A stretch of DNA of 64,000 nucleotides from assembly GCF_001571105.1 (NCBI RefSeq), contig NZ_BCTD01000006.1. The stretch is one strand, 5' to 3'. This document shows positions 51,683 to 59,310 of this stretch, piece after piece (position 1 is the first letter of the stretch; each line of letters begins with the position of its first letter). Source of the stretch: Azotobacter vinelandii. GTDB taxonomy: Bacteria > Pseudomonadota > Gammaproteobacteria > Pseudomonadales > Pseudomonadaceae. A model generated the notes under the pieces. That model had not been told where the DNA came from and made no database searches. It was given only the letters and a program-made list of their open reading frames with translations. Both the position numbers and the translations under genes were made by a program.

Positions 51683-52308
51683 TGAAGTTCTACATGACTC
51701 CCGGCTCCTGCAGCACCGGCATCCACATCCTCCTGGAGGAGCTGGAGCTGGTGTTCGAGGCCCATCTGGTCAACCTGCTGGCCGGCGACCAGCACAAGCC
51801 CGAGTACCTGGCCATCAACCCCAAGGCGACCATCCCGACCCTGGTGCGCGACGACGGCAGCGCGCTCACCGACTTCCAGTCGATCGCCTGGTGGCTGGCG
51901 CGCAGCCATCCGAAGCGCCGGCTGCTGCCGGAGGATGCCGACGGCGAGGCGCGGGTGCTGGAGGCGATGAACTTCGCCGTCGGCACCCTGCACGGCCAGG
52001 GTTTCGCACGGATCTTCACCACCGAGAAGTTCGCCGCCGATCCGGCGCAGCACGAGGCGGTCAAGGCGCAGGGGCGGGAGATCCTCGAACGCGGCTTCGC
52101 GGTCGCCGAGCGGCTGCTCGACGGCCGCGACTACCTGGCCGGTAGCTTCGGCATCGCCGACTGCGCGCTGTTCTACGTGGAGTTCTGGGCCGAGCGCACC
52201 GGCATGGCCCTGCCCGACAATTGCCAGGCCCATTACCGGCGGATGCTGCAACGCCCGGCGGTGCGCCAGGTGCTGATGGAAGAAGGCTACGCCTCGGCGC
52301 TGCGCTGA
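51679..52308 (+). CDS. glutathione S-transferase family protein, NifO-like
   Basis: A 209-residue GST: N-terminal thioredoxin-fold (about 1-80) with MTPGSCSTGIHILLEELEL, including the Ser/Cys glutathione site of beta-class GSTs, and NPKATIPTLVRDDG (cis-Pro); helical C-terminal domain (about 90-205, with FGIADCALFYVEFW). Azotobacter carries a GST-like NifO in its nifB-nifO-nifQ operon, and this one also ends a NifA-type operon, so it is a paralogue or functional relative. It could handle thiol-bound metal or sulfur intermediates. It overlaps the upstream gene by four bases. Confidence 0.88.
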   Translation: MMKFYMTPGSCSTGIHILLEELELVFEAHLVNLLAGDQHKPEYLAINPKATIPTLVRDDGSALTDFQSIAWWLARSHPKRRLLPEDADGEARVLEAMNFAVGTLHGQGFARIFTTEKFAADPAQHEAVKAQGREILERGFAVAERLLDGRDYLAGSFGIADCALFYVEFWAERTGMALPDNCQAHYRRMLQRPAVRQVLMEEGYASALR

Positions 52309-52329
52309 GCCCATCCTCGGTAGTCGAGT

Positions 52330-52429
52330 AGGGTGGGCAACCCGCACGGCGATTGCCCCCCTGCCCGCGACAGAGACAGTTGAAGTTGAGACCGCGTAGG
52401 GTGGAAAACGACCGCAGGTCTTTTCCACC
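52330..52429. repeat. two copies of the GTAGGGTGG palindromic intergenic repeat
   Basis: GTAGGGTGG occurs at about 52328 and again at about 52396. The second copy forms a hairpin: GGTGGAAAACGAC (52400-52412) with GTCTTTTCCACC (52418-52429), one bulge. It lies between convergent gst-like and spuH genes and may end transcription of both. A related copy stands at 9835. Confidence 0.55.
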
Positions 52430-52473
52430 ATGGTGGCTGGCTCCGGCCATCCCCCCTGCACGACTACGGGCTT

Positions 52474-53343
52474 CTAGGCCCGGCCGGCCGACTGCCAGGA
52501 CGGCTGGCGCTTCTCGTCCTCGTGGATCTGCTGCAGGGCCCGCCGCCGGCGGGCCTCGCCGCGGCGCATGAAGAACCAGGCGAGGAAGGTGAACAGCGAC
52601 ACCGCCAGCAGGATCAGGCTGGCCACGGCGTTGATGTCCGGCTTCACGCCCAGGCGCACGGCCGAGAAGATCTCCATCGGCAGGGTGGTCGCGCCGGGGC
52701 CGGAGACGAAGCTGGCCAGCACCAGGTCGTCCAGCGACAGGGCGAAGGACAGCATGCCGCCGGCGCCCAGCGAGGGGGCGATCATCGGCAGGGTGATCAG
52801 CAGGAACACCTTCCAGGGCCGCGCGCCCAGGTCCATCGCCGCCTCCTCGATCGACAGGTCCAGCTCGCGCAGGCGCGCCGAGACGATGACCGCCACGTAG
52901 GAAGTGCAGAAGGTGGTGTGGGCGATCCAGATGGTGGTCAGGCCGCGCTCGGCCGGCCAGCCGACCACTTGGGCCATGGCCACGAACAGCAGCAGCAGCG
53001 ACAGGCCGGTGATCACCTCGGGCATCACCAGCGGCGCGGTGACCAGCCCGCCGAACAGGCTGCGCCCGCGAAAGCGCGGGATGCGGGTCAGCACAAAGGC
53101 CGCCAGGGTGCCGAGGGCCACCGCGGCGACCGCGCTGCACAGGGCGACCTGCAGGGAGCGCCCGAGCGCGCCCAGCAGTTGCCGGTTGTCGAGCAACCCG
53201 GCGTACCAGCGCAGCGACCAGCCGCCCCACACGGTCACCAGCCGCGAGTCGTTGAAGGAATAGACGACCAGAATGATCATCGGCAGGTAGATGAACAGCA
53301 GGCCAGCCCAGAGCATCAGGCTGGAAAAGCTCGGGCGCCTCAT
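52474..53343 (-). CDS. spuH: polyamine ABC transporter permease SpuH/PotI
   Basis: A 289-residue six-helix permease with the EAA loop DLSIEEAAMDLGARPWKVFL. It pairs with SpuG to form the channel of the polyamine importer. Its ATG overlaps the spuG stop (ATGA). The C-terminal tail is charged and rich in Arg. It is the last gene of the spuE-F-G-H block and ends near an intergenic repeat hairpin. Confidence 0.92.
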   Translation of the reverse strand: MRRPSFSSLMLWAGLLFIYLPMIILVVYSFNDSRLVTVWGGWSLRWYAGLLDNRQLLGALGRSLQVALCSAVAAVALGTLAAFVLTRIPRFRGRSLFGGLVTAPLVMPEVITGLSLLLLFVAMAQVVGWPAERGLTTIWIAHTTFCTSYVAVIVSARLRELDLSIEEAAMDLGARPWKVFLLITLPMIAPSLGAGGMLSFALSLDDLVLASFVSGPGATTLPMEIFSAVRLGVKPDINAVASLILLAVSLFTFLAWFFMRRGEARRRRALQQIHEDEKRQPSWQSAGRA

Positions 53344-54242
53344 AGCCGGCCCTCCAGTTCCTTGGCCTGGTTGCGGTTGAGCAGGACGATCGGCACCAGC
53401 AGGATCGCCAGCATCACCACCGCCAGGGCCGCGGCCACCGGCCAGTCGCGGTTGTTGAAGAACTCCTGCCAGAGCACCTTGCCGATCATCAGCGTCTCGG
53501 GGCCGCCGAGCAGCTCGGGAATCACGAACTCGCCGACCACCGGGATGAACACCAGCATGCAGCCGGCGACGATGCCGTTCTTCGACAGCGGCACGGTGAT
53601 CTTCCAGAAACTGGCCAGCGGATGCGCGCCCAGGTCGGCGGCGGCCTCCAGCAGGCTCGGGTCGTGCTTGACCAGGTTGGCGTAGAGCGGCAGGACCATG
53701 AACGGCAGGTAGGAATAGACCACGCCGATGTACACGGCCAGGTCGGTGTTGAGGATGCGCAGCGGCGCATCGATCAGCCCCAGCCCCTGCAGCAGGCCGT
53801 TGAGCAGGCCGTTGCTGCCGAGGATGCCCATCCAGGCGTAGACGCGGATCAGGATCGCGGTCCAGGTCGGCATCATGATCAGCAGCAGGTAGACGGTCTG
53901 CATCTCCTTGCTGGCGCGGGCGATGGCGTAGGCCATCGGATAGCCGATCAGCAGGCAGAGCAGGGTGCCGACGGCGGCGATCTTCAGCGAGCCCAGGTAG
54001 GCGGACAGGTACAGCTCGTCCTGGCCGAGGAATACATAGTTGTTCAGGTTGGCCAGGATCTTCAGCTGCTGGTCGACGTAGCTGAAGATCTCCGTGTACG
54101 GCGGAATCGCCACCGCGGCCTCGGAGAAGCTGATCTTCAGCACGATGGCGAAGGGCAGCAGGAAGAACAGCAGCAGCCAGACGAAGGGGATGCCGACGAC
54201 CAGTTGGCGGCCGCCGGGAAGCAATCGGCGGAATCTTTTCAT
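53340..54242 (-). CDS. spuG: polyamine ABC transporter permease SpuG/PotH
   Basis: A 300-residue permease with six membrane helices and an EAA loop in SLLEAAADLGAHPLASFWK. The start at 54242 (MKRFRRLLPGGRQLVVGIPF) overlaps the end of the ATPase gene and gives the usual N-terminus. With SpuH it forms the membrane part of a putrescine/spermidine importer. Confidence 0.92.
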   Translation of the reverse strand: MKRFRRLLPGGRQLVVGIPFVWLLLFFLLPFAIVLKISFSEAAVAIPPYTEIFSYVDQQLKILANLNNYVFLGQDELYLSAYLGSLKIAAVGTLLCLLIGYPMAYAIARASKEMQTVYLLLIMMPTWTAILIRVYAWMGILGSNGLLNGLLQGLGLIDAPLRILNTDLAVYIGVVYSYLPFMVLPLYANLVKHDPSLLEAAADLGAHPLASFWKITVPLSKNGIVAGCMLVFIPVVGEFVIPELLGGPETLMIGKVLWQEFFNNRDWPVAAALAVVMLAILLVPIVLLNRNQAKELEGRL

Positions 54243-55390
54243 GCGTGCAGCACCACCCCGCTGTCGTCGAGCCAACTGACGTACACCTGGTCATCCCAGG
54301 TCGGCCGCTGGCCGTGACGCTCGGCATTGGCCATGAAGGCCTGCACCACCTGCCCCGAGGGCAGTTCGACGTAGTACATGGAATGCCCGCCCAGGTAGGC
54401 GATGTCCTTCACCCGCCCCTGCGACCAGTTGTGCCCCTCGTGCTGCAGCTCGGGCTTGTCCGCGCCGAGCAGCACCTTTTCCGGGCGCAGGGCGTAGGTG
54501 ACGCGCTTTTCTTCGGCGCGGGTGGAAATGCCGTGGCCGATGTAGATGGGCCGCTCCAGTTGCGGCGAGGCGACGACCGCATGGTCGGGGCTGTCGTCCA
54601 CCAGTTCGCCGTCGAACAGGTTGACGTTGCCGATGAACTCGCAGACCAGCCGGTTGGCCGGACTCTCGTAGATGTCCATCGGGCTGCCGACCTGGACGAT
54701 CCGCCCCTGATGCATGATGGCGATGCGCGCGGCCATGGTCATCGCCTCCTCCTGATCGTGGGTGACCATCACGCAGGTCACGCCGACCCGCTCGATGATC
54801 TGCACCAGTTCCAGTTGCATCTGCGAGCGCAGCTTCTTGTCCAGCGCGCCCATCGGTTCGTCGAGCAGCAGCAACTTCGGCCGCTTCGCCAGCGAACGGG
54901 CCAGCGCCACGCGCTGGCGCTGACCACCGGAGAGCTGGTGGGGCTTGCGCCGGGCGTACTCGGTCATCTGCACCAGCCTGAGCATTTCCGCCACGCGCTC
55001 GTCGATCTCGGCCCTGGGCAGGCGGTCCTGCTTGAGACCGAAGGCGATGTTCTGCTCCACGCTCATGTGCGGGAACAGCGCGTAGGACTGGAACATCATG
55101 TTGATCGGCCGCTCGTAGGGCGGCAGCTCGGTGATGTCCTGCCCTTCCAGATGGATGCGCCCCTCGGTCGGCCGCTCGAAACCGGCGAGCATGCGCAGCA
55201 GGGTCGACTTGCCGCAGCCGGAGCCGCCGAGCAGGGCGAAGATCTCGCCCTTGTGGATGGACAGGGAAATGCCGTCCACCGCCACCATGGCGTCGAACTT
55301 CTTGGTCACCTGGTCGATCCTGACCAGCACCTCCTTCGCCGGCTGATCGGCGGCGAGAGCATTCGTGTTAACACCGGCGACAGTCGCCAT
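54239..55390 (-). CDS. spuF: polyamine ABC transporter ATPase SpuF/PotG
   Basis: A 383-residue ATPase: Walker A GGSGCGKST, signature LSGGQRQRVALAR, Walker B LLLLDEPMGALDKKL, then a C-terminal TOBE regulatory domain (about 290-383, TYALRPEKVLLG). The ATG at 55390 gives MATVAGVNTNALAADQPAKE. It starts about 220 bases downstream of the binding-protein gene. It energises SpuG-SpuH. Confidence 0.94.
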   Translation of the reverse strand: MATVAGVNTNALAADQPAKEVLVRIDQVTKKFDAMVAVDGISLSIHKGEIFALLGGSGCGKSTLLRMLAGFERPTEGRIHLEGQDITELPPYERPINMMFQSYALFPHMSVEQNIAFGLKQDRLPRAEIDERVAEMLRLVQMTEYARRKPHQLSGGQRQRVALARSLAKRPKLLLLDEPMGALDKKLRSQMQLELVQIIERVGVTCVMVTHDQEEAMTMAARIAIMHQGRIVQVGSPMDIYESPANRLVCEFIGNVNLFDGELVDDSPDHAVVASPQLERPIYIGHGISTRAEEKRVTYALRPEKVLLGADKPELQHEGHNWSQGRVKDIAYLGGHSMYYVELPSGQVVQAFMANAERHGQRPTWDDQVYVSWLDDSGVVLHA

Positions 55391-55612
55391 GATCTCAACT
55401 CCACTCAAGAACAGGAGGCCTCCGGTCGCCCCGTCGGCCTTCGGCCGAGCAGCCCGCGGGAGGCGGCATATCGGATTGCGGAGCGCCCGCCGGCCGGCGA
55501 AGCGCTTCCCGTGGCATGGGCCGGCCGCGCCTTCCCGCCGGGCGCGGCGGTCCGCAGCAGGAGACGCGCCCGGCCGGCGGCGCGACACGTCCTTTTGTGA
55601 GCGCCGGTCCCG

Positions 55613-56770
55613 TCAGGTCCCCGACTTGATCCGGGTCCAGCTACGGGTCATGGCGCGCTGCACGTTGGCGGCCAGGTCCGGGAAGGTGTAGAGCTTCTTC
55701 AGCACCTCCTGGCTCGGATAGATGCCCGGATCGGTGCGGATCGCCTCGTCGACCAGCGGCGTGGCCGCAGCGTTGCCGTTGGGGAAGCGCACCTCGTTGG
55801 TGATCCCGGCGATCACCTGCGGCTTCATCAGGTAATCGATGAAGGCATGGGCCTGATCGACGTTCTTCGCATCGGCGGGAATGGCCAGCACGTCGAAGAA
55901 GCTGCCGGCGCCTTCCTTGGGAATGCTGTAGCCGATCTTCACGTTGTTGCCGACTTCCTCGGCGCGCGCCTTGGACTGGTAGATGTCGCCGGAATAGCCG
56001 ACGGCCACGCAGGTATCGCCATTGGCCAGGTCGGAAATGTACTTGGAGGAATGGAAGTAGGCCACGTTCGGGCGGATCTTCAGGAACAGTTCCTCGGCTT
56101 TCTTCAGCTCCTCGGGATTGCCGCTGTCGGGCGCGAAGCCCAGGTAATGCAGGGCGGCCGGCAGCATCTCGGTCGGCGAGTCGAGGAAGGACACGCCGCA
56201 AGCCTTCAGCTTCTCGATGTTCTCCGGCTTGAACACCAGGTCCCAGGAATCCACCGGCGCCTGGTCGCCGAGGGCGGCCTTGACCTTGTCTACGTTGTAG
56301 CCGATGCCGACGGTGCCCCACATGTAGGGCACCGCGTACTGGTTGCCCGGATCGCTCGGTTCGAGCGCCTTGAGCAGGTCCTTGTCGAGGTTCTGCCAGT
56401 TCGGCAGCTTGCTCCTGTCCAGCTTCTGGAACACCCCGGCCTTGATCTGCTTGGCCAGGAAGGGGTTGGACGGCACCACCACGTCGTAGCCGGAACTGCC
56501 GGCGAGCAGCTTGGCCTCCAGCACCTCGTTGCTGTCGAACACGTCGTAGACCACCTGGATGCCGCTTTCCGTGGTGAAGTCCGCCAGGGTGTTCTCGCCG
56601 ATGTAGTCCGACCAGTTGTAGACATGCAGGGTCTGCGCGGCCGACGCCGTGGCCGCGGGGGCTGCCGCGCCGGTGGCCTCCGCCTGCTTGCCCGCGTTCC
56701 CGTCGGGCTTGTCGCATGCGGCGAGCATGCCCAGGGAGAGCGCGAGAAGGGTCTTGCCAAAGTGATTCAT
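55613..56770 (-). CDS. polyamine substrate-binding protein SpuD/SpuE/PotF-like
   Basis: A 385-residue extracytoplasmic binding protein with the PotF pattern (LHVYNWSDYIGENTLADFTT, then VVYDVFDSNEVLEAKLLAGS, and DVVVPSNPFLAKQIKAG). Only one copy is present, whereas P. aeruginosa has spuD and spuE in tandem, so putrescine versus spermidine preference cannot be assigned. Unusually, the leader ends in a lipobox-like LAAC (Cys19) followed by Asp and an Ala-rich linker, suggesting an inner-membrane lipoprotein. Its upstream neighbour spuC is now 4.5 kb away because of inserted cassettes. Confidence 0.9.
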   Translation of the reverse strand: MNHFGKTLLALSLGMLAACDKPDGNAGKQAEATGAAAPAATASAAQTLHVYNWSDYIGENTLADFTTESGIQVVYDVFDSNEVLEAKLLAGSSGYDVVVPSNPFLAKQIKAGVFQKLDRSKLPNWQNLDKDLLKALEPSDPGNQYAVPYMWGTVGIGYNVDKVKAALGDQAPVDSWDLVFKPENIEKLKACGVSFLDSPTEMLPAALHYLGFAPDSGNPEELKKAEELFLKIRPNVAYFHSSKYISDLANGDTCVAVGYSGDIYQSKARAEEVGNNVKIGYSIPKEGAGSFFDVLAIPADAKNVDQAHAFIDYLMKPQVIAGITNEVRFPNGNAAATPLVDEAIRTDPGIYPSQEVLKKLYTFPDLAANVQRAMTRSWTRIKSGT

Positions 56771-57123
56771 GCGTACCGCTCCTTTTGTCGTTGAGGTCTG
56801 CGGGAGGGCGGCGCCTGCGCGCTGCCGCCCGGCCCGGCCGGCTCGGGGTGGTGCAACGGCGCGCAGTCTGGCAAGGCTGGGGGCTGGTTTACAAGCACCT
56901 GGAAGGGGGATATGTGGAACTTATATGTATCGCCGCGTAGCGGGGTCGGGTTGGAGGGTTTGGCGGCGATTGGCGGCGATTGGCGGGACGGACGGCGGGT
57001 CGGGGGGCGTTCGGCAGTACTGGGTTCGTGATGGAACAGGGCAATATCCGATCGAAATAGTTTGGTATTGCAGTCGGTTTTTGCGGCTGCCCAGTTTCCC
57101 TGCACCGATGGTGCCTATTGTTT
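56771..57123. other. 353-base region upstream of the binding-protein gene
   Basis: I see no gene. It must hold whatever promoter now drives spuE-F-G-H, but no clear -10/-35 or -24/-12 was found. A 10-base tandem repeat (TTGGCGGCGA twice, then TTGGCGGGAC) lies at 56960-56989. The segment next to 57123 begins TTATCC, which would be the start of a further, undetermined cassette or the ancestral flank. Confidence 0.5.
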
Positions 57124-57195
57124 GGATAACGCCACGCTCTGCGGCAAATTTGGAGCGCAGCGGAAAATTTGTCCGACAGCAACCCATTGTTACGT
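57124..57195 (-). repeat. attC site of the HNH cassette
   Basis: A 72-base attC in minus orientation. R'' ACGTAAC (57189-57195) begins three bases after the gene stop; R' GTTATCC (57124-57130) closes it. Inside are paired arms around CAAATTT and AAATTTG. The R'' is the exact complement of GTTACGT at the other end of the same cassette (57967-57973), as expected for a cassette once circular. Confidence 0.8.
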
Positions 57196-57198
57196 GTT

Positions 57199-57942
57199 TT
57201 ACTCACTTTTGGCCAAATGCGCCTTAAGCTGCTCAATCGTTAAAGCTGGACGGGTACGATGTATGATTGCATGGCAATTGGCACAAACTGGGATCAGATC
57301 CTTTACTGGATCAAGTACATACTCTTTTGCAATCTCAGCAAGTGGCACTATATGATGCACATGAATATATTTCTGTCCGATTTCTCCATACACAGCCTCA
57401 AAATCAAAACCGCATACAGAACAGCTATAGCCGTAGCGAGCAACACACTTAGCTCGTGCATCGGCGCTTCGCTCATAGGTATTAACTGAAACCATTTTAG
57501 ATGCACCCTCTATATAGTTCTCAGGTGTATCTATTTCCTCAGCCAGTTGATTCCCCATTCCACCATCAGAAGCATACCATTTACCTCCGACTCGTTTCAA
57601 AATCTTACTCGATAGTTCAGGAATAAAACCTTCTATCTTTGCAGGACCAATCCCATTCTTATCCTTGTTTGCGCCTGAGTAGATAATTGGGAATGTCTGT
57701 AACTCATATCCTTCTTCCTCAATTAGCCGGATATGTTCTCTCGATTGTTCATACGCAGGCTGCTTCCTTCCTCTTTCGCTGTACTCCCATGTATCACTCA
57801 AAATGAGTGACGTATCACCATCAGTATTTGTGTCCCAAGCACCAAATATGATGACTTTCTTGCCCTCATTGATGAATGACCAGCTCCATGTCCAGTTCCT
57901 GCAAGTTGCGCCTTGCGCTTCTATAAATTTTTTTCGACTCAC
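57199..57942 (-). CDS. HNH endonuclease cassette gene
   Basis: A 247-residue protein. The C-terminal HNH domain (about 165-240) has CSVCGFDFEAVYG, IHVHHIVPLAEI and DLIPVCANCHAIIHR, with the zinc cysteines and catalytic His. The N-terminal 150 residues (GKKVIIFGAWDTNTDGD, LQTFPIIYSGANKDKNG) form a domain I do not recognise; McrA-like restriction enzymes have modified-DNA reader domains there. Codon and base composition are clearly AT-richer than neighbours, a sign of transfer. Start is GTG at 57942, 25 bases inside the cassette. A defence role is likely but inferred. Confidence 0.88.
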   Translation of the reverse strand: MSRKKFIEAQGATCRNWTWSWSFINEGKKVIIFGAWDTNTDGDTSLILSDTWEYSERGRKQPAYEQSREHIRLIEEEGYELQTFPIIYSGANKDKNGIGPAKIEGFIPELSSKILKRVGGKWYASDGGMGNQLAEEIDTPENYIEGASKMVSVNTYERSADARAKCVARYGYSCSVCGFDFEAVYGEIGQKYIHVHHIVPLAEIAKEYVLDPVKDLIPVCANCHAIIHRTRPALTIEQLKAHLAKSE

Positions 57943-57966
57943 GATTCAGTGTTCTATTCCCATGGC

Positions 57967-58015
57967 ACGTAACGCCTAAATTAAGCCGCGCCGCGGAGTG
58001 ACGTCGGCTTGAATG
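57967..58015 (-). repeat. attC of the methyltransferase cassette, R' part
   Basis: Reading the minus strand after excision of the IS, GCCTAAC-AATT (59310-59300) joins CATTCAAGCCGACGTC and on through CGGCGCGGCTTAATTTAGGC to GTTACGT (57973-57967). This is a roughly 60-base attC of the aadA type. The other part is listed at 59300-59310. Confidence 0.82.
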
Positions 58016-59299
58016 CTGTGATGGACTCTCCCTGCACCACACTTATCCGCACCAACGGTGCCGTGAGTGATGTTCGGAGGATTGCAGCGATGCCCAAACA
58101 GATTGCAGTGGATTTGGCCAAGTCCGTTTACCAGGTTGCCGAGAGCGTCCGTGCCGGCCACGTGAATCAGCGCAGACGGCTGGGTCGCGAGGCATTTCGC
58201 CGGTATATACAGGAGCAGGCGGAACCGGTCGAGTGGCTGATGGAAGCCTGTGGCACGGCGCACTACTGGGGACGCTTCGCCCAGTCGCTGGGGCATCGGG
58301 TGATCCTGCTGCATCCGCGCTACGTGAAACCCTACCGGCGACGCAACAAGACCGACCGCAACGACTGCGACGCCCTCCTCGAAGCGGCGCGCTGCGCCGG
58401 CATTCATCCGGTGCCGGTGAAGAGCCATGAGCAGCAGCAACTGCAACAGCTGCACGGCCTGCGCGAAGCCTGGAAGAAGAGCCGCACCCAGCGCATCAAC
58501 CTGCTGCGCGGCATCTTCCGCGAGATGGGCCTTGAGGCGCCGGCGTCGATAGCTGCCTTCCTCCATGCAGCCAATGAACTGGTTGAGCAACCCGAAGTGG
58601 CGGCCCGGCGCGGCCAACTGCAGATCGTCCTGGCGGAGATCAACCTGTACGAGCAATGCATGGTCGAGTGCGAGCAGCAGCTCGCCCGCTGGCATGCCGA
58701 CGACGCCATCGTGCGCAGGCTCGACGAAGTCAGCGGCATCGGTCTGCTGAGTGCCAGCGCCCTGAAAACGGCGGTCGGCCAGCCCGAGCGCTTTGCCAGT
58801 GGCCGCCAGTTGAGCGCCTGGCTGGGCATGACGCCCCGCGAGTACAGCAGTGGCAATACCCGCAAGCTGGAACACATCAGCCGGCAGGGCAACGTCTATG
58901 TGCGCACCCTGCTGATCCACGGCGCCGCCAGCAAGGCGGCCGTGGCGCTGGCCAACAAGCTGGTGCGGATCTGCTGGGCGATGTGGTGTCATGAGCGGCG
59001 CTTCAGCGGCGACTGGCAGAGCAGCCGGCCCGCCTGACGGCGGGCCTGCGTAATCAGCAGCAGGTTTTCCCGTGGTTGTGGTGAATAGCGACACTGTCGG
59101 AACAGGCGAGTCCTGCAGCGGAGCAAGGCCGATAACAATGCTGATCCTGGTGATCGATTGAACGCTTGGCCCCCGCTGCGCGAACCACAGAGTGGCCCGG
59201 ACGGTAATGTCCATGGAAGGCCGGATATATGAATGCAACCGCACTGGCGACAGGGTTGGAAAGGCTTTACTCACCACTTGTGGGGAGAGTCCATATATG
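58016..59299 (+). mobile_element. IS110-family (IS1111-attC group) insertion sequence
   Basis: About 1.28 kb. Terminal region repeats ATGGACTCTCCC (58021-58032) and GGGAGAGTCCAT (59283-59294) are perfect 12-base inverted repeats set a few bases inside the ends, as in the IS1111 subgroup. No target duplication is seen. The element sits inside an attC site, the known target of the IS1111-attC group. Exact ends are ambiguous by a few bases because ATG flanks both sides. Confidence 0.85.
58090..59037 (+). CDS. IS110 family transposase (IS1111 group)
   Basis: A 315-residue DEDD transposase. The N-terminal catalytic domain shows AVDLAKSVYQVAE and NKTDRNDCDALLEAAR (acidic residues); the C-terminal transposase_20 domain (about 215-300) reads LDEVSGIGLLSASALKTAVG and LSAWLGMTPREYSSGN. 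GGAGG lies nine bases before the ATG at 58090. The gene looks intact, so the element may still move. Confidence 0.93.
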   Translation: MPKQIAVDLAKSVYQVAESVRAGHVNQRRRLGREAFRRYIQEQAEPVEWLMEACGTAHYWGRFAQSLGHRVILLHPRYVKPYRRRNKTDRNDCDALLEAARCAGIHPVPVKSHEQQQLQQLHGLREAWKKSRTQRINLLRGIFREMGLEAPASIAAFLHAANELVEQPEVAARRGQLQIVLAEINLYEQCMVECEQQLARWHADDAIVRRLDEVSGIGLLSASALKTAVGQPERFASGRQLSAWLGMTPREYSSGNTRKLEHISRQGNVYVRTLLIHGAASKAAVALANKLVRICWAMWCHERRFSGDWQSSRPA

Positions 59300-59310
59300 A
59301 ATTGTTAGGC
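59300..59310 (-). repeat. attC of the methyltransferase cassette, R'' part
   Basis: GCCTAACAATT on the minus strand. The gene's stop codon TAA lies inside R'' (GCCTAAC). It is the other half of the attC at 57967-58015, separated by the IS. Confidence 0.82.

Noticed and set aside
56767..57227. Short open frames between the binding-protein gene and the HNH attC
   Set aside because: No ribosome sites, no recognisable domains, Pro/Arg-rich composition, and they run into the attC site.
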